Positions 37,256-46,781 of a stretch of 64,000 bases of DNA are shown piece after piece. The notes under the pieces are model-generated. The model did no database searches. It saw only the letters and a program-made list of their open reading frames with translations, and was not told the origin of the DNA. Numbering within the stretch: position 1 is the stretch's first letter; every line of letters begins with the position of its first letter. The DNA comes from an uncultured Pseudohongiella sp. (GTDB lineage: Bacteria; Pseudomonadota; Gammaproteobacteria; Pseudomonadales; Pseudohongiellaceae): NCBI GenBank assembly GCA_902531515.1, contig CACAEJ010000007.1, positions 1-64,000 of the forward strand. Reading direction: 5' to 3'. Made by a program: the position numbers and the translations under genes.

Positions 37256-38641
37256 CTATAGAGAAGCGCGGCTCTGAGCCGAACTTGCATCAGTAAGAGA
37301 CTCTTGAAAATCTTGCCCACTCGAGCTTTTAAACTTGGTAACCCGTGAGAGAGGTAATCTACAAACGAAACGAGACCCAGCGCCGATAACGCTATGAATT
37401 TCGAGCTCTCCATCATGGCGTGCTAATATATGCTTAACAATCGCTAAGCCTAAGCCAGTGCCGCCAGTATCGGTTGTCCGGCTCTCACTGACTCGGTAGA
37501 AGCGCTCGGTAAGACGAGGAATATGTTTACTGTCAATGCCAATCCCATTATCGCTTATCTCGACATCAAGGTAATTTTCAGAGGCAAGAGCGTCAATCTG
37601 AATGCTTCCTGCCTTCTGCGTGTATTTAGCAGCATTCGACAACAGATTGGAAAGAGCGCTATATAATTCGCCTCTATCACCAGTTACAAAAATGTCCGGT
37701 TCGCACTCTACCTTGTATTGGTGTTTCTTCTTTGAAAAAACCTGCTGTGTATCTCCGGTAATTTCCGATAAAAGAGATGCAAGATTGACGTTGTCTCTCT
37801 GTCCTGTCGGTGTCTCTGTTTCCAACGAAGATAACAACAATAGATCCTTAATTAGGTTTTTCATCCGAATCGCAGACTGGTGCATTTGCTTAAGCGGTTT
37901 TTTCCACTTTTTATCGACGTCACCAACATTATCAAGCATGGCTTCTGAGTAGCCTTGAATTACGGTGATTGGAGTGCGGAGTTCGTGAGATAAATTCCCG
38001 ACAAAATCTTTGCGCATCGATTCAAGTCGGTCTAACTGAGTAATATCTCGTATAATGACTAGTCGTTCTGCTTCCCCAAAAACTATGACTTGATACTCAA
38101 AGACTCTCTTATCATCATTGGGTGCTTTACTCCGCAATGGCCGATAGTAATTTTTACTTTGCAGATATTCAGAGAATTGGTCGTCTTTGATTATGCCATT
38201 TATGTTTTTACTGCTTATTTCGGCGTACGAAAACTCTAGAAGCACCTCAATTGCCTCATTACACCACACCACATCGTTATGCTCATTTATCACGAGTGTT
38301 CCTATTTCGGCTTGCCCAGAGATTTTCTTTTTTACGATCAAAGGATTTCGGGTCTCTTCCCTTAAACTTACGGGCGAGGTAAGAGATTTTTTATCTTCTT
38401 GCAAAATAGGTTCTATCAATGAGCTCCAAAACTTCCCTAATCCTTCAATTGGCAGGGATTTTTCAGTCTTATGTTTTGTCAACCACGCTTCAAGGCGATT
38501 AATTTGATATAGGTGCATAGCAATGTTGACGACGAGTGCCAGTGTCAAGAAAAACAAGACCTCTCCAAAAAAGAAACCAGCAGCTAGAGCTGCACCCAAT
38601 AAGAGGAAGAGCTTTACTAGTTCTAGACGCCAATAGTTCAA
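37256..38641 (-). CDS. phoR: Phosphate-regulon sensor histidine kinase (PhoR)
   Basis: This 461-residue protein has an N-terminal double membrane anchor (residues ~8-45), a PAS-like domain around 110-210, then the kinase. The H-box is FVGNLSHELRTPITVIQGYSEA, the N-box LSNLLSNAAKYT, and the ATP lid has DNGIGID and GTGLGLAIVKHI. N-terminal layout and motifs fit PhoR. A phoB gene is not adjacent: the upstream neighbour at 38828 runs the other way. The C-terminal tail past the kinase is short and Ser-rich. Confidence 0.85.
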   Translation of the reverse strand: MNYWRLELVKLFLLLGAALAAGFFFGEVLFFLTLALVVNIAMHLYQINRLEAWLTKHKTEKSLPIEGLGKFWSSLIEPILQEDKKSLTSPVSLREETRNPLIVKKKISGQAEIGTLVINEHNDVVWCNEAIEVLLEFSYAEISSKNINGIIKDDQFSEYLQSKNYYRPLRSKAPNDDKRVFEYQVIVFGEAERLVIIRDITQLDRLESMRKDFVGNLSHELRTPITVIQGYSEAMLDNVGDVDKKWKKPLKQMHQSAIRMKNLIKDLLLLSSLETETPTGQRDNVNLASLLSEITGDTQQVFSKKKHQYKVECEPDIFVTGDRGELYSALSNLLSNAAKYTQKAGSIQIDALASENYLDVEISDNGIGIDSKHIPRLTERFYRVSESRTTDTGGTGLGLAIVKHILARHDGELEIHSVIGAGSRFVCRLPLSRVTKFKSSSGQDFQESLTDASSAQSRASL

Positions 38642-38827
38642 TTCGAATGTCCTTTAATTAGTTTTGCTTTGATCTTTCTGATCTGTGAAGTAAATGAGAG
38701 TTTTAATATGCCATAAAATACCAATGTTCGCCCAACTTTTATGATCCGCCGTTTAATTGAGTATGTTGGTTGCACTGGCGGTAATGCGCTAACATATTGG
38801 CCTAGTAAAACTTGTCAGGGGATAATT

Positions 38828-39844
38828 TTGAAGAATCAACGGATAGTATTTGCAAAGCGGCCCATTGGTGAGCCCGATGATGAATGTTTTTGTATGGAAG
38901 AGACTGATATACCTGAACTAACCGAAAGCCAATTACTTATTAAGGTGGGGTGGTTGTCACTCGATCCGTATATGCGAGGTCGCATGAATGATGTCAAATC
39001 TTATGCGGATCCGATGCAAATTGGGGACGTGATGACAGGTGAATCTGTCGGCATTGTAATAAAGTCTTCGTCTCGACATTTCACGCCTGGGGACTACGTG
39101 GCGGTCCATAAAGGATGGCAGTCCTACATTGTTTGCGATGACAACGATCCGCGCTTGATGAAGATAGATCTATCGAATGGCACACTATCTGCCCATCTTG
39201 GTGTTGTTGGAATGCCAGGCAGAACAGCCTATTTTGGTTTAAAAGAGGTTGGAAAACCTCAGAAAGGCGAGACCTTGGTGGTAGCGGCCGCCTCCGGAGC
39301 TGTTGGTTCAGCTGTTGGACAAATAGCCAAAATAAATGGGCTCCGTGCGGTAGGTATAGCTGGCGGAGACAAAAAGTGCGGTTATGTCAGAGATGAGTTA
39401 GGTTTTGATGATTGCATTGACTATAAAGCCACCGGGTTTGCTGAAAGACTTAAGGATTCATGCCCTAGCGGAATCGATATTTATTTTGAGAATGTGGGAG
39501 GTGCAGTGACTAAAGCGGTTGCACCTTTACTTAATGCTGGCGCTAGAGTACCCATTTGCGGTTACATTTCTAACTATAATGACGAAGACATCACAAAAGC
39601 AGAGACGCCGTTTCATATTTTAAAATCTTTGGACAATGTTCCTGAGCATCGCTTTTTCGTTGTCTATGAATGGCAGGATAGATATGAAGAGGCGACGAGG
39701 CAGTTGGGTGAATGGGTCAAACAAGGGGTTGTTAAGTATAAAGAGTGCGTAGGGGAAGGTATATCACAAGCACCATCTCTGTTTAGGGGAATGCTGAAGG
39801 GTAAAAACTTTGGAAAACAACTAGTGAAAATCGCCGAATTATAA
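38828..39844 (+). CDS. NADP-dependent medium-chain oxidoreductase (CurA-like)
   Basis: I chose TTG 38828: AGGGG lies 6 bases upstream, and the product (338 residues, starting LKNQRIVFAKRPIGEP) has the normal length and N-terminus of the family. The frame from ATG 38741 adds 29 unlike residues. Motifs are SLDPYMRGRM, GVVGMPGRTAYFGL, the Rossmann AAASGAVGSAVGQIAK and IDIYFENVGG. These mark zinc-free MDR enzymes such as CurA and leukotriene-B4 dehydrogenase, which reduce C=C bonds. First gene of an operon with two SDRs and an acyl-CoA dehydrogenase. Confidence 0.88.
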   Translation: MKNQRIVFAKRPIGEPDDECFCMEETDIPELTESQLLIKVGWLSLDPYMRGRMNDVKSYADPMQIGDVMTGESVGIVIKSSSRHFTPGDYVAVHKGWQSYIVCDDNDPRLMKIDLSNGTLSAHLGVVGMPGRTAYFGLKEVGKPQKGETLVVAAASGAVGSAVGQIAKINGLRAVGIAGGDKKCGYVRDELGFDDCIDYKATGFAERLKDSCPSGIDIYFENVGGAVTKAVAPLLNAGARVPICGYISNYNDEDITKAETPFHILKSLDNVPEHRFFVVYEWQDRYEEATRQLGEWVKQGVVKYKECVGEGISQAPSLFRGMLKGKNFGKQLVKIAEL

Positions 39845-39856
39845 GAGGACCAAATA

Positions 39857-40675
39857 TTGTCAGAAAATTTAGGGGTAGAGAATCTCTTCTCGATAAAAGG
39901 AAAAACTGCCTTGGTTACAGGGGGCTCCAGCGGTCTTGGCTTAATGATGGCTAAAGGATTACTTCAAAATGGAGCGAAAGTTGTTATAGCATCGCGAAAC
40001 CAACAAAAGATAGATACAGCTATCAGAGAATTAGAAACATACGGAAAAGTTTTTGCGTTTACTTGTGACGTGACGGATGCGATACAGCGCAAGAATCTGT
40101 TGAGTTTTGTTTCAAGCTGTTTAGGAAGTCTGGACATTTTGGTAAATAACGCTGGCTCAAACTGGGGCGCACCACTGGAGGATTATCCCGATGAGGGCTT
40201 CGAAAAAGTCATTGGCATCAACCTAAATGCTGTTTTTTCTCTCACACGGGATGCTATGTCCGTTCTTAAGATGAGAGGAGATGAGAAGGATCCAGCGAGA
40301 ATAATTAACATTGGTTCGATGGACGGGATTCACGTTCCTATTGTGCAAAGGGTCCCTACATTTGCGTATTCGGCGAGTAAGGCTGCGCTGCATCATTTGA
40401 CAAAGGCTATGGCGATTGAGCTTGCCTCTAGAAAAGTTACTGTAAATGCAATAGCGCCGGGGTTTTTTGAATCAAAAATGACAGATTATGTTCTCAAGCA
40501 CTATCGATCTGATATCGAAAATGACTGTCCCTTAGGTCGAATTGGGCAAGAACCGGAGATGGTAGGCATACTGCTATATCTTGTATCTCGCGCGGGCTCA
40601 TACACAAACGGAGTTGTGATTCCTATTGACGGCGGTACCAGTATCTCAAAAGGCAGTCGAGAATGGATGACCTAA
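39857..40675 (+). CDS. SDR-family oxidoreductase
   Basis: This starts at TTG 39857 with AGAGGA upstream, 12 bases after the MDR gene. The 272-residue classical SDR has the cofactor motif TGGSSGLGLMMA, a NNAGS motif, catalytic Ser in NIGSMDG, and YSASK. It ends in VIPIDGGTS. It is probably a 3-hydroxyacyl or alcohol dehydrogenase acting with the adjacent MDR and acyl-CoA dehydrogenase; the substrate is unknown. Confidence 0.88.
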   Translation: MSENLGVENLFSIKGKTALVTGGSSGLGLMMAKGLLQNGAKVVIASRNQQKIDTAIRELETYGKVFAFTCDVTDAIQRKNLLSFVSSCLGSLDILVNNAGSNWGAPLEDYPDEGFEKVIGINLNAVFSLTRDAMSVLKMRGDEKDPARIINIGSMDGIHVPIVQRVPTFAYSASKAALHHLTKAMAIELASRKVTVNAIAPGFFESKMTDYVLKHYRSDIENDCPLGRIGQEPEMVGILLYLVSRAGSYTNGVVIPIDGGTSISKGSREWMT

Positions 40676-40779
40676 GTGAAGTTAAACATCGATCTGCATT
40701 TCACTTTGAATGGCATAGAGCGAAATCTGGTTAAGAAAGATTTTCTTTTAATTAAAAAATTACGACGACTGGGGTGGAT

Positions 40780-41544
40780 ATGAGTTTATTTGATCTGACG
40801 GGAAAGGTTGCTTTGGTAACTGGTTCCACGAAGGGTATAGGTAAGGCTATTGCTAAACGCATGGCAGAGCATGGGGCGAAAGTTGTAGTTTCGAGTCGTA
40901 ATCAAGAGCTTTGCAACGAGGTCGCAACCGAAATCAACGATTCAGGCGGGCTGGCTACAGGAATTAGTTGCAATATCAACTATAGGGAGCAACTTGAGGG
41001 CTTGGTTAATAAAACAGAGGAGCAATTAGGTAAAATTAGTATCCTTGTTTGTAATGCGGCCATAAACCCCTACTTTGGACCGTCCCAAGATATTCCGGAT
41101 AGCGCATTTGACAAGGTAATGCATGCTAATATTGGGAGTGTTCATAGGTTATGCAAATTGGTCATCCCGTCAATGGCCGAAAATGATGGAGGTTCCGTTA
41201 TAATCGTTTCTTCGATAGGGGGGCTAAAGGGGTCAGACGCGCTGGGGGCCTACGCGATTTCCAAGGCGGCGGATATGCAAATCGCTCGAAATTTGGCGGT
41301 AGAGTGGGGGCCAAAAAATGTTCGCGTGAATTGTATTGCGCCCGGGCTGGTGCGCACAGACTTTGCGAGAGCGCTTTGGGAGAATCCAGAGATATACGCT
41401 GCAACGGTTTCGAAATACCCTTTAAGGAGGATAGGTGAGCCAGATGAGATTGCTGGTACTGCTGTTTTATTGGCGTCAGATGCAGGAAGCTTTACTACGG
41501 GACAAACCATTGTAATTGATGGTGGTGGTACAATAGCTGGATGA
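40780..41544 (+). CDS. SDR-family oxidoreductase (second)
   Basis: ATG 40780 is preferred over GTG 40774, which abuts the G-rich ribosome site. The 254-residue SDR has TGSTKGIGKAIA, a CNAAINPY segment in place of the usual NNAG, VSSIGG with the catalytic Ser region, and YAISK. The ending TTGQTIVIDGGGTIAG is standard. It is separated from the first SDR by 104 bases and precedes the acyl-CoA dehydrogenase. Confidence 0.87.
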   Translation: MSLFDLTGKVALVTGSTKGIGKAIAKRMAEHGAKVVVSSRNQELCNEVATEINDSGGLATGISCNINYREQLEGLVNKTEEQLGKISILVCNAAINPYFGPSQDIPDSAFDKVMHANIGSVHRLCKLVIPSMAENDGGSVIIVSSIGGLKGSDALGAYAISKAADMQIARNLAVEWGPKNVRVNCIAPGLVRTDFARALWENPEIYAATVSKYPLRRIGEPDEIAGTAVLLASDAGSFTTGQTIVIDGGGTIAG

Positions 41545-41575
41545 AAACATTTGGCTTTAATTAACAGAGGTAGTT

Positions 41576-42790
41576 ATGGATCTTGGATTGTCAGAAAAGT
41601 TATTGGAAGTACGCGACAAGATTGAAGACTTCGTCTTCAAAAAGGTTGAACCTGTAGAGTCGGAATACCAGGCGGAAGTGAGCGTTGGTGATAGGTGGTC
41701 TCATACCGAACGACAAGAAGAGATTTTAGGAAGCTTAAAGGAAGAGGCACGCAAACAAGGGCTGTGGAATTTTTTCCTTCCTGAAAGTCAAGGAGGAGCT
41801 GGTATCTCAAATCTAGAGTATGCTCACCTGGCTGAGATCATGGGTCGCAGTCGATTAGCTTCTGAGTCTTTTAATTGTAGCGCGCCAGATACAGGCAACA
41901 TGGAAGTGTTAGAGAGATATGGTTCGGAAGAGCACAAGAAGCTATGGCTTGAGCCATTACTGGCGGGGGAAATCAGATCAGCGTTTGCAATGACTGAACC
42001 CTCGGTAGCATCGTCTGATGCCACGAACATCTCGACAAGAGCCATGCTAGACGGAGATGAATGGGTTATTAGTGGAGAGAAATTTTATATCTCAGGTGCA
42101 GGAGACGCCCGTTGCAAGATAATGATTGTAATGGTTGTAACTGATCCGGATGCCCCTAAGCATACCAGACAATCACAAATACTTGTGCCTATGGAGACAG
42201 AAGGTGTTGAAGTTGTTCGACCAATGACCGTATTTGGCAAGGATGATGCCCCTCACGGACACATGCATATCAAATTTCATAATGTGCGAGTGCCAGAGAG
42301 TAATATCATTCTTGGTCGTGGGAGAGGATTTGAAATTTCGCAAGGACGGTTAGGGCCAGGACGAATCCATCACTGTATGCGTTCGATTGGAGCGGCAGAA
42401 AAGGCGTTAGATCTAATGTGTCAAAGAGCCGTAAGTCGAGAAGCTTTTGGCAAGCCTTTGGCAGAGCTTGGTGGTAACTATGATGTAATCGCAGATAGTC
42501 GTATAGAAATAGAAATGTGCCGTTTGTTAACTTTAAAGGCGGCGTGGCTGATGGATAGAATAGGAAACAAAGCGGCTAGGGACGCTATATCTCAAATTAA
42601 AGTAGCGGTACCCAATATGGCACTTAAAGTAATTGACAGAGCAATTCAGATGCACGGCGCGGCTGGCGTATCACAAGATTTTCCGCTTGCAGCTCTTTGG
42701 ACAAGTCAAAGGACATTAAGATTGGCTGATGGACCAGACGAGGTTCATCGAAGGGTCATAGCAAGGAAAGAGCTTGCTAAATATAAGTAA
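41576..42790 (+). CDS. Acyl-CoA dehydrogenase (ACAD10/11-like)
   Basis: This 404-residue FAD enzyme oxidises acyl-CoA to enoyl-CoA. Motifs are [20 protein letters not shown], the FAD-binding segment [31 protein letters not shown] and the C-terminal [15 protein letters not shown] followed by [19 protein letters not shown]. The GPDEVH ending is seen in the ACAD10/11-type branch. It closes the four-gene operon and is followed by a hairpin terminator. Confidence 0.92.
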   Translation: MDLGLSEKLLEVRDKIEDFVFKKVEPVESEYQAEVSVGDRWSHTERQEEILGSLKEEARKQGLWNFFLPESQGGAGISNLEYAHLAEIMGRSRLASESFNCSAPDTGNMEVLERYGSEEHKKLWLEPLLAGEIRSAFAMTEPSVASSDATNISTRAMLDGDEWVISGEKFYISGAGDARCKIMIVMVVTDPDAPKHTRQSQILVPMETEGVEVVRPMTVFGKDDAPHGHMHIKFHNVRVPESNIILGRGRGFEISQGRLGPGRIHHCMRSIGAAEKALDLMCQRAVSREAFGKPLAELGGNYDVIADSRIEIEMCRLLTLKAAWLMDRIGNKAARDAISQIKVAVPNMALKVIDRAIQMHGAAGVSQDFPLAALWTSQRTLRLADGPDEVHRRVIARKELAKYK

Positions 42791-42808
42791 GTTTAACGTT
42801 CTTCTTTC

Positions 42809-42835
42809 AATGGGAACACATGTTCCCATTTTTTT
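42809..42835 (+). terminator. Rho-independent terminator of the acyl-CoA dehydrogenase operon
   Basis: AATGGGAAC (42809-42817) pairs with GTTCCCATT (42822-42830), followed by a T-run. It lies 18 bases after the acyl-CoA dehydrogenase stop and covers the ATG at 42820 that could otherwise be taken as the next gene's start. Confidence 0.88.
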
Positions 42836-42867
42836 ATCCGTCAATATTGACCTTGAAGAGGTTGTTT

Positions 42868-43710
42868 TTGCAACCAACCATCGCTGCAGTCATTCCAACC
42901 TTCAATAGGGGCTCGGTCGTTAGCCGAGCGATTGATTCTGTATTGCGCCAAACGCTTTTGCCCTCTGAAATTATTGTGGTTGACGATGGTTCAACTGACA
43001 ATACTGCAAACTTAATCGCTGCGAAGTATTCCACTATTTCCTATCTAAAAACCAAAAATAAGGGTGTTAGTGCTGCTAGGAATCTTGGAATAAAAAAAAC
43101 AAAAAGCGAATGGATTGCCTTTCTAGACTCAGATGATGAGTGGTTTCCTCAAAAGTTAGAGAAACAAATTGCTTATCTCTCAAGTGAACAGAATTATAAA
43201 TTAGCTCATTGTGATGAGATTTGGATTCGCAACGGTAGAAGAGTCAACCCGAAATTTAAGCATAAAAAATATGGCGGATATATTTTTGAAAAATGCCTGC
43301 CACTTTGCGTTATTTCTCCATCGGCCGTTATTATCCACAGAGAGCTGTTCGATGAATTAGGTTGTTTTGATGAAACTCTCCCAGCTTGCGAGGACTATGA
43401 TCTCTGGCTGAGGATTTGTGCTAAATACCCGGTGCTTTTTGTTGGTGAGCCCCTGCTTAATAAGTTTGGAGGTCACGAAGACCAATTATCTCAGAAGTTT
43501 TGGGGAATGGACCGATTTCGAGTTGAAGCCTTGCATAAAATCATAAAATTAGGGAATTTAAGTGAGTCTCAAAAATTAAGAGCTGCTGATGTGTTGATAG
43601 ATAAGTGCTCTGTATTAATTAGTGGTTCGGAAAAGCGTGGGAATCCTCAGTTAGCAAAGAAATATATAGATTTAGTCCGTATGTATCAGAGAGAGTCAGA
43701 TGGAGTCTAA
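42868..43710 (+). CDS. Glycosyltransferase family 2 protein
   Basis: I chose TTG 42868: AGAGG sits 6 bases upstream, the product begins LQPTIAAVIPTFNRGS as usual for GT2, and the ATG at 42820 lies inside a terminator. The ~280 residues are a GT-A fold with IIVVDDGSTDNT, an acceptor/donor metal motif LDSDDEW, and CEDYDLWLRI near 190. It likely transfers a sugar from a nucleotide sugar. Its end overlaps the next gene by 11 bases. Confidence 0.88.
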   Translation: MQPTIAAVIPTFNRGSVVSRAIDSVLRQTLLPSEIIVVDDGSTDNTANLIAAKYSTISYLKTKNKGVSAARNLGIKKTKSEWIAFLDSDDEWFPQKLEKQIAYLSSEQNYKLAHCDEIWIRNGRRVNPKFKHKKYGGYIFEKCLPLCVISPSAVIIHRELFDELGCFDETLPACEDYDLWLRICAKYPVLFVGEPLLNKFGGHEDQLSQKFWGMDRFRVEALHKIIKLGNLSESQKLRAADVLIDKCSVLISGSEKRGNPQLAKKYIDLVRMYQRESDGV

Positions 43711-44530
43711 TATTCATTTTAGTATCAATTTTGTGGTAGCGCATAAATTGGAGGCCAAACCTTTAATAAGACATTTCAATTTGAAAGCATATACCGAGAA
43801 GCCTTATGTAATTTTCAAAAATGAAAATGGAATTCGACTAATTATCTCTGGAATGGGCGCCTCAAATGCTAGCAACGCTGTAAGGTATATTTCTGAATTA
43901 AGGGGTAATAGGTTTGGCTATAGCGAAGGCTGGATTAACGTTGGAATTGCGGGTCATCGGGATCTTGAGTTAGGTACCTGCTTTTTAGTGAATAAAATAT
44001 CGAGTAAGAAAACAAAAGAAGTGTATTATCCTTCGCTAAGTATAGAAGCGAAAAATACTGAGGGACTAATAACTGTCGACAGACCGGAAAAACTGTATGC
44101 GGATGATGAGGCTTATGATATGGAAGCCGCGGGGTTCTTTAAAGCTGCGTCAATGTGCTCCGAACTAGAGCTCATAAATACCATAAAAGTGATCTCGGAT
44201 AACGAAACTAGCTCGATAGATAATATAACAGAAAAGCTTATTGAAGATTTGATGCTCAGGACACTGTCTGTCATTGATCCAGTTGTTTCCGAATTAGAAA
44301 AGAAGCTAGCGATCTTAAATCGGGTATTAGTGTTAGAGAACAATTTTCTAGAATTGGTTAAGTCAATTCACTTCACTGTTTCTCAACGTAATCAGTTGAA
44401 AAGACTCTTTCAGCGATTCGATGCTATGGGGAGAAAAAACGAACTGAGCCGTATTCTAAATTGTAATCTAGTATCGGCAGATCAACTTCTGCTAAAGTTA
44501 TCGGATGAGTTGAAAAGACAGGTTCAGTAA
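43700..44530 (+). CDS. Nucleoside-phosphorylase/MTA-SAH-nucleosidase-like protein with helical C-terminus
   Basis: In 276 residues, positions 1-~170 match the PNP/UDP phosphorylase fold: a Glu at 18 (HKLEAKPL) in the place of the MTA/SAH nucleosidase catalytic Glu12, GMGASNA (51-57), INVGIAGH (79-86), YDMEAAGFF (139-147) and VISDNET with Asp167, the usual purine-base ligand. The core is shorter than usual. The last ~105 residues form a helical region not typical of the family. It is coupled to the radical-SAM gene that starts directly after its stop codon. The substrate is unknown. Confidence 0.78.
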   Translation: MESNIHFSINFVVAHKLEAKPLIRHFNLKAYTEKPYVIFKNENGIRLIISGMGASNASNAVRYISELRGNRFGYSEGWINVGIAGHRDLELGTCFLVNKISSKKTKEVYYPSLSIEAKNTEGLITVDRPEKLYADDEAYDMEAAGFFKAASMCSELELINTIKVISDNETSSIDNITEKLIEDLMLRTLSVIDPVVSELEKKLAILNRVLVLENNFLELVKSIHFTVSQRNQLKRLFQRFDAMGRKNELSRILNCNLVSADQLLLKLSDELKRQVQ

Positions 44531-45514
44531 TTGTTTTCCGCCATATACATTGAAGAAGAAATTAAAGATTGGGATCGAGTCAAGGAAATCGTTGAACCCT
44601 TTTCCAACGTGCCTCAGATAATATGCGGACGCTATGGTGAGGTTTTTAATAGGACTAATCAAAATTTTAGAATACAAAAGCAAACTCCCGCATTGATACT
44701 CGCAAAAAAATATGGAAATCTGGTCCTTCAGGCACCTTCTGGTTATGGCTTTGAAGGAGGTCAAAGCTTTTATTTTTCTCACATGCTTAACTGCATATAT
44801 GATTGCCGGTACTGCTTTCTGCAAGGAATGTATCGTTCAGCCAACTACGTACTTTTCGTCAACTACGATGATTTTAAATCGCAAATTGAAAAAAGCATTC
44901 GCTCATGTGATGGGAATTCAATCTACTACAGTGGTTACGATTGCGATAGTTTGGCGCTTGAACCAGTAAGTTACTTTTGTGATTACTTTTTAAGAGTGTT
45001 TGAGGAGAACCCCAGCGGTATATTAGAAATCAGGACTAAAAGCACTCAGGTTCGTGCGCTATTGGAGCGGCCTCCCATTCCAAATTGCATAATTGCAATG
45101 AGCTTTTCGCCGCAAAAATCAGCATTACTATTTGAGCATAAGGTGCCTTCAATACAAAAGCGTATTCAGGCGTTAGAAAAACTTCAGGCAAAAGGTTGGA
45201 AAATAGCGATTCGCTTTGAACCTGTAATCTTTGAAAATAGACTTGTAGAAAATTATAAGGTTTTATTTGAACAAATTTTTGATTCTCTAGATGTTCACCA
45301 GTTGCATTCTGTAAGTCTCGGAGAGTTCAGGATGCCTAAAGCTTATTATAAGAGCGTAGTGAAGCTTTATCCTGATGAGGAGCTATTTGCTCGCGAAACT
45401 AAAGTGGAGGGAGGTATGATTTCGCTTAAAGACACAGGCACTGATTCGCTCCGAAATCTTGAAGATATGTTGCAAACATACGTTAGTCATGAAAAATATT
45501 ATTTCTGTGGATGA
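44531..45514 (+). CDS. Spore-photoproduct-lyase-like radical SAM protein
   Basis: TTG 44531 follows the previous TAA immediately; ACAGG is 8 bases upstream. The 327-residue protein has SHMLNCIYDCRYCFLQGMY, giving a CxxxCxxC radical SAM motif at Cys88, Cys92, Cys95. The spacing and neighbouring residues match the SPL family, which repairs thymine dimers. The C-terminus ends in YYFCG. The organism is not a spore former by gene content, so the role is likely different; it may act on a nucleoside or nucleic acid with the neighbouring nucleosidase-like protein. Confidence 0.82.
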   Translation: MFSAIYIEEEIKDWDRVKEIVEPFSNVPQIICGRYGEVFNRTNQNFRIQKQTPALILAKKYGNLVLQAPSGYGFEGGQSFYFSHMLNCIYDCRYCFLQGMYRSANYVLFVNYDDFKSQIEKSIRSCDGNSIYYSGYDCDSLALEPVSYFCDYFLRVFEENPSGILEIRTKSTQVRALLERPPIPNCIIAMSFSPQKSALLFEHKVPSIQKRIQALEKLQAKGWKIAIRFEPVIFENRLVENYKVLFEQIFDSLDVHQLHSVSLGEFRMPKAYYKSVVKLYPDEELFARETKVEGGMISLKDTGTDSLRNLEDMLQTYVSHEKYYFCG

Positions 45515-45539
45515 GTAATAAATGTTAGAGGTCTAGGTG

Positions 45540-46265
45540 ATGAATACTAGTGTAAATGGAATGGTAGTGCTTACTGGAGCTTCCTCGGGGATTGGGTTGG
45601 CAATGACTAAAGCACTGCTTAAGAATGGGTATTTCGTTATTGGAATATCGAAAACTTCTGGAATTGAGACTATAAAGTCAGAGAATTTTAAGCTGGAAAA
45701 ATTGGATCTCTCAAAGTTGGATGCATTACCTGATAAACTTGAAAAAATTATCGCTGAGATTGATGTGCCGATAAGAGCATTAGTGCATAGTGCAGGTATA
45801 GGTAAATTTGGTTCCGTTGAACAACTGGCAGTCTCAGACATGAAGTTAGTTATGGAAACTAACTTTTTAAGCCATGCTATTGTAACTAAAGTTTTTCTTC
45901 CAATCTTAAAACGGCAACAAAAGCTAGCTGATATAATCTTTATCGGGTCAGAATCATCGATTTCGGGTGGGCGCTATGGGAGCATTTATTGTGCTAGTAA
46001 ATTTGCAGTTCGCGGTTTTGCTCAGTCACTAAGAGAGGAATGCGCTAAAACTTCAGTTAGAGTTTCCATCTTGAATCCGGGGGCGGTGAGAACCAATTTT
46101 TTTGATGGTTTAAATTTTGAGCCGGGATCTTCGCCAGACAATGCAATTAATCCTGAAGATGTTGCAAAAGTTTTATTGACAATTATAGAGGCTCGCCCTG
46201 GAACAGTAATTGATGAGGTGAATCTCTCGCCTCAGACAAAGGTTTGGAATCGAAAATCTAGCTAG
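45540..46265 (+). CDS. SDR-family oxidoreductase (third)
   Basis: ATG 45540 is used, with AGAGG 8 bases upstream, 25 bases after the radical SAM gene. The 241-residue SDR has VLTGASSGIGLAMTKALL, HSAGIGKFG, a Ser in GSESSISGG and YCASK. This order places it as the last gene of the GT2/nucleosidase/radical SAM cluster; its role is probably reduction or oxidation of a cluster product. Confidence 0.87.
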   Translation: MNTSVNGMVVLTGASSGIGLAMTKALLKNGYFVIGISKTSGIETIKSENFKLEKLDLSKLDALPDKLEKIIAEIDVPIRALVHSAGIGKFGSVEQLAVSDMKLVMETNFLSHAIVTKVFLPILKRQQKLADIIFIGSESSISGGRYGSIYCASKFAVRGFAQSLREECAKTSVRVSILNPGAVRTNFFDGLNFEPGSSPDNAINPEDVAKVLLTIIEARPGTVIDEVNLSPQTKVWNRKSS

Positions 46266-46349
46266 TGCGACCGATTGTCGCAGCTGTAGAACGAATACCG
46301 AGAAAGCTGAGATAATGAAACCAATGGTTCTTCTGACTGAGGCATACAT

Positions 46350-46721
46350 ATGAATTTACTAAGGATTATGATCAAGACGTTTCTCTGCATGTTGCTGGCG
46401 TTACCTGCATTGGTTCAAGCGCATACCGCACTGAAGGAATCTACTCCGGGGGATGGTGTAACTATCTCGACTATACCTTCTAATTTAGATTTAGTTTTCA
46501 ATGCAGACGTTCGGCTTATTAAGCTGGAATTAATGGGCGTCGGACATGAAATGGCTACGAATTTTGAGCCATCTAGTGAAGTGACAAGCATCTATAAAAT
46601 TCAAACTCCGGGGATGCATCCAGGAGAGTTTACTGTCAACTGGGCTGCAATTGGTTCTGATGGGCATACTGTTACAAATTCTTTTAGTTTTGTGGTAGAT
46701 CCGACCGCAGCGGCTGATTGA
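46350..46721 (+). CDS. copC: Periplasmic copper-binding protein CopC
   Basis: This 123-residue protein has a signal peptide cleaved before His25 (VQA-HTALKESTPGDG). In CopC proteins the mature N-terminal His and the Asp/His of GSDGHTV (here Asp104 and His106) bind Cu2+; all are present. The remainder is the CopC beta fold (LVFNADVRLIKLEL). It is 60 bases upstream of copD, in the same direction. Confidence 0.92.
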   Translation: MNLLRIMIKTFLCMLLALPALVQAHTALKESTPGDGVTISTIPSNLDLVFNADVRLIKLELMGVGHEMATNFEPSSEVTSIYKIQTPGMHPGEFTVNWAAIGSDGHTVTNSFSFVVDPTAAAD

Positions 46722-46781
46722 AAGATTGGTACTGAAAGCTTCAGCATCAATAGCTCTGCGTAGGTTGTTATCAGGATGTTG

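Noticed and set aside
37165-37416. Leftward 83-residue ORF at the phoR 3' end
   Set aside because: It overlaps phoR in another frame, lacks a ribosome site and has no motif; it only appears because it runs into the intergenic gap.
42820-42867. ATG start for the GT2 gene
   Set aside because: It lies inside the terminator hairpin, and the extra 16 residues do not fit the GT2 N-terminus; TTG 42868 has the ribosome site.
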